Positions 1 through 11,359 of a DNA stretch of 64,000 bases are shown in pieces. Under the pieces are notes generated by a model, which searched no databases, had not been told where the DNA came from, and was given only the letters and a program-made list of their open reading frames with translations. A program made the translations under genes and the position numbers. The stretch is from Straminergon stramineum. Lineage: Eukaryota; Streptophyta; Bryopsida; Hypnales; Calliergonaceae. Every line of letters starts with the position of its first letter. Position 1 is the first letter of the stretch. The stretch spans positions 14,136,001-14,200,000 of the forward strand of contig OY987267.1 of assembly GCA_963920665.1 (NCBI GenBank), read 5' to 3'.

Positions 1-170
1 TCCAGCAATTCGACATCCACATGACGTGGGTGCAAAACCAAAAAGTGGATCTCCAACACTTTGTTTGATAGTTTATAACACCATTAACGATCGTCTAACA
101 TTTGAGTGTATAAGCTTTGATAGCCAGAACATGCAAACCGCCTGGAGAGTTAGTACGTTATGAACTTTAC

Positions 171-1472
171 CTTCACTTTGATCTTCGCTAACTGAAAAAG
201 CGATTCTACTCGTTCCCATGTTTGTACACCAGACCCCTTTCCTCCATATGGATTGACAAAGACCTGCGCTAACCATGAAAAACAAATCGTTTGAGTACAT
301 TTTTGCGAAGGCCAGCTTTGAGCTCCAGAGTCATACATCTACTGCTTTTCACCTGTGTCAGAATAAATTACATTTCCATGACATAGCTCGTCACTTCGAC
401 TACTCCGTGCATGAAGGCCTCTGAAAATCACCACAATAGATGGCTTATCAGGGTGAAACATACCAGCAATGTCTTTGGCCTGTGAGAATCTGCGTGTAGT
501 AGAAGTTGAATCCTTTGAGTCAACCGTTGCACCACAGCTGCATTGTTGTGGCCGAATACATACACCTTCGGGACCCACTTGGCACCGGACCGGAGAAATG
601 AGTGCACCTCAACTCTGTGCAACTACCCTTCCCAGTATGAGGACAATACATAAACGCAGTGTCGCCCTTAAAGATATGAAAGAAGTTGCTCAAAGCACAA
701 CATTATTCTGATTGCCAGACAAGAACTTGGCACTTAAAGCTTAACTTCACTCGAGGTGTTAATTTTCTCCACGTAAAAATATACATACCTGTTTTGGTGG
801 TAGAGAACCGTACACGGACGCTTTGGCCTGACGGACAGGACCTAAACCCGATGAACTCACTGCGAATATTTCTGCTAGCGGCAGGTGCCCTTCAGTATCC
901 TCATGTGTAGTTCCACAGCACAGTAACGCAACTGCATCCTATTCACCCACACCATATACGATTAATACAACACCTAGAAACCTTGCTCTTCCTATCAGAG
1001 ATTTTCAAACTGAGGGTATTCAATACCAGTGCTACAAAGAGAGGGTCTGACCAAAATACTGCACAAGCAAATCCCCCCAAACGACATGCCTGAGAGAAAG
1101 ATGCATCATAGAGACGCTTAGAAATATGGACATCTCGAGGAAACCACGTACAGGTTCCGTTATTCAACATCCTCTACCCCACTTGTGAAACCAAATCAAC
1201 GTAAGGGTATGATTAGTTACCAGCATCTTCTTATCATCCTCCACGGAATGCCACAAAAGATGAGTCTCGGAGAGAGTTAATGCAACATGCCCAAACTGCC
1301 CAAGATAAAAAATATCTTCCATAAGAGCATCTCCTTTGTCACAGGCTGGTCGTCCGTCGAATCTGGACATACCTCCATAGCCACCATTTCTCCCACTAAC
1401 TTTGCTGTCGACAAATTGACCTTCTTGATGAGACGAATCAACAGCAACGTATCGATGAGTTTCACTCTCCAT
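171..1472 (-). CDS. CERK: Ceramide kinase, N-terminal part (5' exons; gene continues off the left edge)
   Basis: Would phosphorylate ceramide to ceramide-1-phosphate, a step in plant sphingolipid balance and cell-death control. Four consecutive phase-0 exons with GT/AG borders read on the minus strand: 1472-1221 (84 codons), 938-789 (50), 622-464 (53) and 263-171 (31), 218 codons in all. The first two carry the N-terminal PH-like region (GHVALTL...LLWHSV, then LPLAEIFAVSSSGLG). The third has WVPKVYVFGH and RPKTLL. The fourth opens the diacylglycerol-kinase-type catalytic domain with the nucleotide-binding stretch VFVNPYGGKGSG, then TWERVESLFQLAKIKVKV, the order and spacing of plant ceramide kinases; sphingosine kinases lack this N-terminal region. 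The catalytic body and C-terminus lie outside the window. The start at 1472 is the first Met giving a sensible N-terminus; the frame stays open upstream to about 1730, so a longer start is possible. Confidence 0.8.
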
Positions 1473-2875
1473 CGCCCTATTCAAACACGATGGACAGTCA
1501 CATATAACACCCATAACGCTTGCTACAGAGCGCACAGATACATCTAAGGAAAGGCAATCTAAGCAAACTTGCTGATTCCGAAATGGGTGCAAAAGGAAAA
1601 ATGAAGAGTTGGTCAACGCACTGCAGCTCAGAAGGTATGCACAGTGGATGGCAATCACACAAATTGCATAGGGCAGCAACGCTGTCCTTGCCTTCCAGAT
1701 AATGAGCAAATGAGAAGCTAACGAGCCCAATCATACAGATAATTATTCGCCCTTTAAAAGCGCTTGAGAAAACTTTGCACAAGATAGTGTACTACAATCA
1801 TATGCAATGTACACGAAGGCCTTAAGGCAGTACATTATGAACTATCAATTCAACCCTCCCGCTCAATAAGGCGCAATAATTGCCGACAAATGTTGGTGCC
1901 GTGGGACCCTCACACTTTTTTCTCCGAAACCTACATTGCATCCGAGGACGGAGACACGACACGAAGATATTTTAACTGTAGAGAGTCCGCCCAGCAACTA
2001 CCAATTTCAACAGCAAAATGAGGAAGAAATTGTAATCGGACTACCGGCCTATTCTAGGTTATAATCTGTAATTTATTCAAACCCAAAAAATGTTTCGAAA
2101 TTTCAAGCAAATGAGTGTCGCAAAGGAATCCTGGAACGCAACTTGATCGCTTGCAAATTCACCAGAGATCGAGCTACAATTTCTCGTACCAGCAATCGAA
2201 CCTTTAATCGCTATTCGTCCACGAGCCTCCCGTCGAATCCCAGGCGCATTTCCAGTGGCGTGAACTCCGAGACCAGCTTTGAAACCCTATAATCTCAAAA
2301 GGCCCTCGATTCACAGCAAACGCCTACCTGACCAGCAGAGGATGCGCTCGTCTCCCCGTAAAGAAATAGCGTCGTGCTTTCACTGCATTGCTAATCGGAT
2401 TTGGTGGCAGAAATTCGCAAATAGGTGGTATCGACAACATTCGCGGCAACCACGGAATTTGCAGCTGCATCCTTGGGCGGAGGTAACGTAGCAATTCTGA
2501 GGAGACCTCCAAACGAGAAGCGGAAGGACCACATGCAGAAGCTCAAGGAACAATCCTTTCCAACTCAGCATATTCTGGATGCCACCTCGTCACTATTCCT
2601 TGCTGATGTGGCAGTTCTGTCAAATTCTGTTTCTCGTTCGTCGGGTTTTCAAACCATTCGTTCAGTTTTCGTCGTCTCTCTCCTCCAAGGCCTTCGGGTC
2701 TCCTCTCTTGCGATCGTGCAGCTGCACGAAAATAATGCTCTGCTATTTCGGAGATCCACTGTGTGCGCTCCGTGGCGAGGAGGCGGGGCTTGGCTAGGGT
2801 TCGAGGATGAGCTCGGGTGTGTCTCTGCAGCAGATATCTTGTTGATTTCTGGTTTTTTAGCGGAAATCAGCAACA
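1473..2875. promoter_or_regulatory. Shared intergenic/promoter region between divergent CERK and COG2
   Basis: A 1.4 kb stretch between the two inferred start codons. It must hold the promoters and 5' UTRs of both genes. No convincing TATA box or conserved protein-coding segment is visible. Near 2280-2875 it becomes GC-balanced, as expected for the COG2 5' UTR. Confidence 0.5.
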
Positions 2876-5800
2876 ATGTCGCCCGTAATGGAGACTAATC
2901 CTCCTTCGCCGCTCCCGTTGAGCCACAAGTCCGTGGCGTCTCTATTCGGAGACGATGGGGACTCCGCGCCTCTGTGGTTCAAGAAAGATGCATTCTCGTT
3001 GTCGTCGTTCGATCCGGAGGCTTATATCTCCGATTTGCGACGCTTTGTGCCGTTTGAAACCCTCAGGGCGGAGCTTCGAGGTCATTTGGGAGGATTGAAG
3101 AACGAGCTCGTGGAGCTTATCAATAGGGATTATACAGATTTCGTGAACCTGAGTACGAAGCTTGTGGATGTCGACGGCGCTGTGCTACGCATGCGGATGC
3201 CCTTGAACGAGCTCCGGGGGAAGCTTGTTTTAGTGAGGGATAATGTGAACAGCACGCTGCTCTTATTGCAGGACGGATTGAAGAGACGGGCGGATGCGTC
3301 CGCATCTAGGGAAATATTGGAACTGCTGTTGGACACCTCTCATGTTGTTTCCAAGGTTTAATTCTTACCAGTGAATTGATTACTTCAGAATTGCTATAAT
3401 GTTCTTGAGGCAGTGTCTGTAGTCTCTCTTTTCTTTCAGTCGTTGCATAGTCTGCGATTTTTAAATTTCTACTGGATAATAACAATTGTCGATCCTTCAG
3501 GGTCCAAACTAAGGCCTGCATGACCGGATTCAAGTAGTAGGTTCTTTTCTGCGAGTGCCTGAAGTTTCCTACGTGCTGTTAGGCGATACACAATCGTTTA
3601 ATTGTCAGTGATGAGTATAAGTATTTGACAAATCTTTGCGCGTCATGACTAGGCGACAACAGTGGTATACATTTTGATATCTCTTTTATTGTTCTATTTC
3701 CAAACTTGTACGTTTTCACTCGAATGAAGCCTGCATTGTGAGAAATAGCACATATAGAAACAAAGTGATAACAACGTATGGTCATGACTCCACTTCTATG
3801 CCACAGTCTAATGGTGTGATGGTTTCATCGAGCTGGTGTGTTCCTCTAATCCCAACCGCTCCTATGAATGGCTCACATTTTGGAGCAACATAATTGCGCT
3901 AGTGCTCTAGGCTTAAGTCGACAATGAGTACAATTCTATTGGCGAAAGGATTCACCAACTTCGTTGTGCATCACGTCGGTGCAGACGTGATCAACTTGCG
4001 GTATCGCTTAATGAAGCAGCTAACGGAAAGGTCTATTGTTGCTTATGTACACTGTGATAATAGTGTCCCTATGTAACAATTTTATTTATGAGCATTGCTT
4101 ATGCTATTATTTGAAAGTTATGCAGGTTGAGAAGCTTCTACTCGAGTTGCAAAGCATGCCTGAAGAAGGGCCGCAGTTGCCCCATGCTGATAGGACCGAT
4201 GGATTAAGGAGGGCTTACAGCAACGGTAATTTAGGAGAAGACCAGGGTGCCAGTTTGGAGGATACACGGAGTCGATTGCTGGAAAGGATTGCTGGTGAAA
4301 TGAACCGCTTGAAGTTCTATGTTGCGCGTGCTCAGGTTTGTTCATCAAGCGCTGTGCTCTCCATGGGTATCTTTAAAAAGCTAGTGACGGCCATTACTTG
4401 GATTCACTTTTGTGTCTTCATCAAATCATCTATGTTAACATTCTACTAGAATAAACGCGAGTCAGCTGACGTTCCGTTGCCTTAGTGGAACTCTTCAGTC
4501 TGTAACAGAAGATGCACTTTTGCCAGACAAGAATCTCGCGTGTTGGTTGTGAAGGTCTCATATTGGTTTCTTTCTAATTGCTAGTATGTCATTTATATTT
4601 ATTTGCATCTGGCGACGTCATCAACGTGTTGAAGGAGATATGTTTGCTATATTGATATTGACCACTGTGATACGATGTAATACACAATCTATCTCAATTT
4701 GTGGTTTTCCGTGTTCCCCAGGACCTGCCGTTTATACAAAATATGCAGACTCGCATAACCTGTGCAGACGAGTCTTTGAATGCTAGTTTACGACGAAGTT
4801 TTGTGGGAGGTCTTGAACGGCAGGATGATACAGTGATTGTCCATTGCTTGCGTGCATACGCTGCCATAGACAACAGTGCTGGAGCTGAGGAGGCTTTCCG
4901 ATCTGCTGTTGTGGCACCATTTGTACAGAGAATCATTTCTTCCTCGCCAGTAGGGGTCCCAGTGGCACCAAGAAGTGACAGGCTTGAAGAAGTTTTTGAG
5001 GAAATCAAGGCCCATATTCAGACTGACTGCCAATTCCTTCTTGACAAAGCAGCAGCAGGTATTGACGACATTGATACTCTACATGCTCTTGTGATATAAG
5101 AATGATTCCATATGTATCGCCTGTTGAAACTCTGGATGTGTCTTGTTGCACGAAGGGTTAATTATGTCCATTACTCTAAATCCCTATCAAAAGATCATGT
5201 GCCCAATTACTTTGTTACAGGATGGAATCTAAGTATCCAGTACACAGCTGCTTGGCTATGGCACCATTTTCCAGTCATCGGCTGAACGTGTTAGCATTCT
5301 GTTTTAACAGATTTGAATGAGTCAAGTGATAATGCTAGAAATGAATGCTTCCAAGGAGAGGATTTACAGATGAACTCTTGTAGGATTATGAAATCACAGA
5401 CAGCCTAATGCAATATATCTGAGCTTCTTTCCCTGTATGTTTCAATATGGAAATGGAGAGTTTGGAAGGAGGATTCGTCGTGTGACTGATGCACTTGGAT
5501 TGTTTTGTTGGATGTTTGCAGCAAATCCCGGACTACATGTGTTTGACTTTTTAAGCAATTCTATCTTGAAGGAGGTTCTCTCAGCTCTGCAGAAGGGAAA
5601 GCCTGGTGCATTTTCTCCTGGAAAACCTGCAGAGTTTCTGGCTAACTACAAATCCAGTCTGAAATTTTTAAGTTTTCTAGAAGGTATTCTCTACTTTTTG
5701 TTAACTTCACCTTTTCCCGGAAGTAACTGCGCGGGCGGAATTAGTGGTGTCCAATTAGTGGTGTCCAATCATACTGTGTGTTGAAATATCCTGGAAAGCT

Positions 5801-8800
5801 GAGAATGTCTTTACCTTGATAATTCTGAGCACGTCAAAGTGCCAATCAAGTACCAATATCTATCGTATCTTTGGTGGATTCTAATATTTCGAACAGATTA
5901 CAAAATTCAAGAACTTACCCCATTCCAGTGAATGTTATTCTCTTTAGAATTAGCGTGGCGCACAGGTAATTGCAGTGGAAAGAGTATTTCTGTGAACTAT
6001 TGTTTGTTAGCATTTGTTGAAGTCAGATGTGAGTTGTTTCAAGGATGGCTCTACTGCCGCCATTGGATCATCTCCCTCTTGGCTCGTCTTACTCTCGGCT
6101 CACCTTACTATCATATAAATGCAAATCATGCGATTGGTTTATTGAGGTCTGTGATTTAGGATATCAATCTGATTAGGTCATTCCATAGTCCTGTTGCGAG
6201 AGCAGTGTTCACTTGTGATTTCTTTGCCTGTTTGTATGCAGGATATTGTCGCTCACAGAATGCAGTAGCTGCTTTTCGGACCACAATTGCCTACACAGAT
6301 TTCTTGAAGCAGTGGAACTTGCAGATATATTTTACCTTGAGGTATGTGGTTTGACTTGTAGCCTTTCATTGATGAGGGAAAGATTGGGTTTGGACATTCA
6401 ATAACTTTGACCATAACCAGTTTTCATTTTTGACGTAAGGTATAATACTGCAAACATATTTTGAAGAGAGGAGAGTTCCCAACTTAGGTCTTTGGAGTAG
6501 ATCAAGTATCATTCTATGCGAGTGCTTCCATTGGATTGGATCTTCTGTAATTTTCTTTTGTGCGCAACTACGGTAGTCACTTCTGAAACATGCGGTGATT
6601 AAATCTCTGACCAGTACTCTCCTGGCAGATTCCAGGAGATTGCACAATCTTTGGATAATGCCCTTGCAGGATCTCCGGCAGTACAGAAAACTGGTGAAAA
6701 TAAGCTTGGGTTGGCTTTAAGCTCAAGCAGCACACTGTGGGAGTGCCTGCAACGCTGTTGGCAAGAGGATGTGTGCATTGATTCCATTTCTGATAAATTT
6801 CTGCGCCTTACTTTTCAATTGCTGTCAAGGTCTGCCCAGCTCACCGTCCTCTTGTTTGTTTGGTGTTTTCCGTTGCTATTACTGTAAAAGTCCCCCAATC
6901 TTTCCAAATTTACTAGCAAAGTGTTTTCATTACCTTTTTATTTTTTCCCTTGGAGAGGATTTGTTGATGATGGCAATGTGAGACTGCTTGCAGAATTATT
7001 TGGTCATACTCTATTCTTCGTTCGTCAAATTTCTGTAAATTTCAAACAGAAGGCACGGTAAAAGAGTGAATCGGTCTCTACTTCATTTGATGTTCGCTTT
7101 ATTGACCTTCATGTTCGTTTGTAATTTGCAAATTTCTCAGATATGCGACATGGTTATCTGTTGGTTTGGCTGCTCGCAATGCCGGCGATTCAACTAACAA
7201 TCCTGGAGGCGAGTGGGCGCTAAGCTCCGCTCCTGAAGATTTTGTCCTTGTAGGGCTCAGCCCCCCGCCTTGAAATTTGATGCTCTTCATTTCTTGCTGT
7301 TCTATCATTTTTACTCCCAACAGTTTTTTCAGAAAATAATTCGATTGGTCAGGGAGTCGTTTTTGGTGTCGATATCGTCTCTTTCAATGATCGCTATTTT
7401 TAAGCATGAGTGCTAAGATTCAACGTATTCTTTTTGTAAGGAAGAGTTATCGTGAGTTCCCTTTTTGAACCGGGGTTTCTCCAGTTGGGACCAAGATCGG
7501 TGCGGCACCTGTTCTCTAATGAGCTTGTTTTGTGTGCAGCTAAGGTGTGACGTAGAGCTTCTGGTTCGTTTAATAAAGACTTCGTATATTGAACAAATAT
7601 TGGATGTTCTTCGTGGTAGCCCAGATAATGTTACGGCAGTGGTGCGTGAAAGCTTGTCTCTGGGGTCACAATCTTTGCTGAATATGGTACCTGCTCTCAC
7701 TGATGTACTCACAGAGGCTTTGACTGAGAAGTGTGTAGAGGTAAGATTGTCTACTTGTATCTGTATTATATCCCCTTTCATGATAACTCTCGAACAGCAC
7801 ATTGTATGCTGATGTGCAACTGCCTAATTTACCAAAGGCAACATTCATGACTATTTATTGCTTCAGTTACCATGCTGTGTCCGTTTGTTCATCAGTTCAC
7901 TTTGTTGCAGGTCCTAAAGCAAGCCAAAGGTATAGTCGCAACATATCGTATGACAAATCGACCTCTTCCCAGTCGCCACTCTCCTTACGTTACAAGTGTC
8001 TTCCAGCCTCTCAAGGTTAATTTCTCTTCTCTGTTTGTCAAGTTTGATGATGCTAGAATCAAAGTGTTTGTTTGCATGCATTTTTTAATCCCTTTTTTGT
8101 GCTCTGTGCTTGCTCTGTATGTCGCCCTTTTTCACATTCCAAGTCTAGCTCTTTCCAGAAGTCATCCCTTGTGCTGGCCACTTGAAGAGTTGTTTTGGTC
8201 CTGACTCTCAGTTGAATGAGTCATCAATGCAGGCATTTGTGGAAGATGAGCGTTATGCACATATATCGAAAGAGATGCAAGCAGAGATTATCGCATCCGT
8301 TTCAGAAAAAATAACGTCCCAATATGATGTTTTAGCGCGAGATATGGTGTCAATGGTAAGGAGCATTTGTCTTGAAAGTATGCCTGTTTGTTCGGAATGT
8401 GATTGCTTCGATCTCGTTCATCCATCATTTAACACCAATGCGAAACTCTTATCATCTGCAGGCTAGACAAACCGAAGCCTCATTGCAGCTTCTTAGGCGA
8501 GGTATTCGACAAAGAGGCGCCGGAGCTGCCGATACCAGTGACAACATCTCTGATAATCTCTCGGATAAGATCTGTGCGCAATTGTTCCTGGACGTCCAGG
8601 TACAGTTTTCTCAAAGTTACTTGTTGGAATCAAAACTGTTGCAGCATCTGCGAGCCTTAAGCTACGTAAGTTTCATGAGAGCAACGCGTTTTGCGGTTTT
8701 CAAGAAAGCAAAGAAGGAACTAGGCTCACAACCTGAAGCTTATTAATTGACCTCGTTATCTGTTCTGGTAAATGAGCTCCCTAAAACTCTGGGGTCTTCA

Positions 8801-8930
8801 TTGAAATGTGAAACAGGAATACGGCCGCCGCTTAGCAGCTTTGGGAGTCGCTGCAGCGAACATACCAGCCTACATCTCCCTTTGGCAATGCGTTGCACCT
8901 CAGGAAAGGCAGGACTTAGTCCGATATTAG
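2876..8930 (+). CDS. COG2: Conserved oligomeric Golgi complex subunit 2 (COG2), complete, 12 exons
   Basis: COG2 belongs to the eight-subunit COG tether (lobe A) that captures retrograde vesicles at the Golgi and so maintains glycosylation enzymes and wall-polymer secretion. Exons with GT/AG borders and matching phases: 2876-3355, 4126-4335, 4722-5058, 5522-5683, 6242-6341, 6629-6829, 7141-7249, 7540-7740, 7911-8015, 8233-8355, 8462-8599, 8817-8930 (stop TAG). The spliced product is 759 residues, the normal plant length. The N-terminal COG2 domain (about 25-160) has LWFKKDAFS, FDPEAYISDLRRFVPFETL and LLLDTSHVVSK. Then follow LPFIQNMQTRI, LRAYAAIDN, GLHVFDFLSNSILKEV, KPGAFSPG and DKFLRLT. The C-terminal domain (about 600-759) ends in KICAQLFLDVQ-EYGRRLAALG and SLWQCVAP. 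The least certain join is 7249/7540, where the link is short and weakly conserved. No in-frame stop or frameshift was found. Confidence 0.93.
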
Positions 8931-9286
8931 TGAGTCTTTGATTCGGTCGAAAATTTTAGCTTATTGATTTTAGAAATTTTGTAGTTGGTGCATATTACAA
9001 TAATTTTTAGACTACTGGTAAGTCTTCCCTTGTACTAAAATCATTGATGCAAATGTGGCTTTGAAATTTCTCCTCATTATTCAGTTAGAAATGTTCAAGA
9101 CCCAAAATTAAAGGTTATTACCCTGTCACGTGATATTCTACGGTGTCTCTAGTTCTTAGCACTTCAAGTTTTAAGCCAGTACTTGGGCTTGCATGAAGGC
9201 GGCACCTGACTTGCTGCAAGCCTTTTACTACATTGGGACTGCAAGCACAATGCTCATAGAATTGCATGTACTGTACAGTACAGTCA

Positions 9287-10135
9287 GGTCCAATAATCTT
9301 ACAAAATGCCAATTGCGCCATTCATAGAATTTTGCATAATATAGAATACAATTGGCATATTTTGCCTTGCATAATTAACATTCAATTCTTATGCACTCCT
9401 AATCAAGCACACCAAATTTTAGCTTCAACAAATCAGAACTCCATTTTTTGTCAATTGATATGATAATTGATTGAAAAACATTGGTGGTGAATTTTAATTT
9501 GATTGCATGGATATGTGGAATACATCCATAAGCACCCCTCTCCTTGAACAAGCATCTCCAGAAAAGCTCTAGAAAAGCTTCATAATTTTCAATAAAGACA
9601 TTTGAATGTTGGGGTGACAACGTCTAAATTTTGTAAAATAGACATCTCTATATTTTAACTAGATTTTGGCAAAATAATTACCATCATGTTCAAATGTACA
9701 AAATTAGGTACATTGAGAGGGTCAAATAGCAAAATCTAATTACAACAAGGAGATATCTATTTTACAAAATTTGGGCATTGTCATCCTAACATTGAAATCA
9801 CTATAGAAGGAATTCTAAAACATTTTTGGAGATACTTGTTGAAGTATAGATGTGAATATAGGTGTTTCCTACATATCTATGTAATAGAATTTTAAGAGAA
9901 TTCATCACCCATGTTTTTCAATCAATTATTGTGTAAAACCATGAATATTATTTAATGGACCAATTCATCAAAAATGGAGTTTTAATTTTTTGAAAATAGA
10001 AATTTAGTGTGCTTTATTGGGATTGGGTAAGAATTGAGTGTTAATTATATAAGACAAAAAATGTCAATTTTTCTATTTTATGCAAAAATCTTTCAATGGC
10101 ACCATAATCAATTTGTAAGATTATTTGATCCGATT
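9287..10135. repeat. Fold-back (long inverted repeat) element, copy A
   Basis: Two arms of roughly 400 bp face each other. The left arm starts GGTCCAATAATCTTAC at 9287 and runs through ...CAATTCTTATG...CAAGCACACC...TGATTGAAAAACATTGG. The right arm repeats the same words in reverse complement (...TTTTTCAATCAATTATTG...AAAATGGAGTTTT...TAAGAATTGAG...TTTGTAAGATTATT). The centre, about 9640-9770, is itself palindromic around a CAAAATCTAATTACA motif. No ORF. It lies 357 bp downstream of COG2. Related copies are at 10.1-10.7, 33.9-34.5 and 56.8-57.8 kb. Confidence 0.7.
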
Positions 10136-10700
10136 GTACATTACCTAGCAACCATATTACAAACACCCTACTAAACCATTGATAGAATTTTGTACAATAT
10201 ACAATATAATCAGCATTTTTGTCTTTGCATTATTAACAATCAATTCTTATGTTTTCCCAATCAAGCATACCAATTTTCAATTTCAAAAAACTAAAACTCC
10301 ATTTCTGGTGAATTGTCTCATTTAATATTCATGGTTTTACTTGATAATTGATTGAAAATCATTGGTGATGAATTTTAAAATTTGACTTCATAGATGTGTA
10401 GAAAGCATCCATATGCACATCTTTCATGTTAAACAAAACCCATTAAGTAACAAAAAAATGATCTATGAAGAGTTCAATGTTAGGTGTTATATGACCAAAC
10501 TTTGTAAAAATAAATATATCTATATTTTAACCAAATTTTGGAAAAGCAATTGAATCATAAGAAATGCTTGAAGGTACAAAATTAGTCATAATGTAATGGT
10601 CAAATAGAAAAATCAAATTACAATTGTATTCTATAATGTGCAAAATTATTTGAATGGCATAGTAGGGTGTCCATAACATGTTTTATATAATAGTAAGTTT
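10136..10700. repeat. Fold-back element, copy B (right arm truncated)
   Basis: Adjacent to copy A and clearly homologous to its left arm and centre: AGAATTTTGTACAATATAC, CAATTCTTATG, CAAGCATACCAATTTTC, TGATTGAAAATCATTGG and the central palindrome. It then jumps near 10.62 kb straight to the terminal motif (TTCTATAATGTGCAAAATTATTTGAATGGCATAG), so most of the right arm is deleted. Confidence 0.6.
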
Positions 10701-10790
10701 TGTATATAATCAAATTTTTGTAGGATTTTATGACATTTTCCTATCCATTTACTTTCAATGTGGTACTCTATATTTCTTGGTGTAATATGT

Positions 10791-10813
10791 ATATATATAG
10801 AGAGAGAGAGAGA
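10791..10813. repeat. Compound AT/AG microsatellite
   Basis: A short (TA)n tract followed directly by (AG)n. Confidence 0.8.
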
Positions 10814-11101
10814 TAATTTTGTTTTCTATTTGACAACATTATCACAATGTGTTCATAATCCAAAACATTACATTCTTGCCTTTTCTCTTTTTGACTATGC
10901 TAAGATATTATATTGCACATTTTTTCATTCACGACTAACAAGCTCTATTTTTATGCTCACTTCGATCACAATTTTTTTCATTGGAAATGGTTTCTTATGA
11001 TCATTTTTTACACACAACATATTCATCACATACTCTTTCATTTTATACAATAGGATTGCGCACATCCACTTAGATTTCTTCCAAGACTAGTGATCTAAAA
11101 A

Positions 11102-11348
11102 TGAGGGTTGCTATTATGTAAGCATAGGAGTGTGAGCCCATGAACCTATAATACTACACATCTATGTTATAGGTGTATATATTATAGAAACCGTCTATGA
11201 TTATAGGGTATATATGTTACAAATACCCATATTATAGTGTTTATGATACATACACCTTCTATAGTGTGTGGTATCTATATTATAGGTATCTATAATGTAT
11301 GCTCAATGCTCACAAGCTCGCATTCTTGGGCTCACATACTAGCACCAT
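11102..11348. mobile_element. MULE-like MITE with 11 bp target-site duplication
   Basis: Flanked by a perfect 11 bp direct repeat TGATCTAAAAA (11091-11101 and 11349-11359). The ends are imperfect inverted repeats: GGTTGCTATTATGTAAGC on the left, and GGTGCTAGTATGTGAGC as the reverse complement of the right end. The interior is a run of TATAGGTATCTATAAT-like words with no coding capacity. A 9-11 bp duplication is the Mutator-superfamily signature. The ends resemble those of the 4.3 kb element at 16.97-21.30 kb. Confidence 0.7.
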
Positions 11349-11359
11349 TGATCTAAAAA

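Noticed and set aside
1473..1730. Upstream extension of the ceramide kinase first exon
   Set aside because: The frame stays open but gives a Cys-rich, non-conserved stretch; the Met at 1472 gives a more plausible N-terminus. Not fully excluded.
8931..9286. COG2 truncated by the repeat belt
   Set aside because: The last exon (8817-8930) carries the conserved C-terminus and stop, and the product has full family length.
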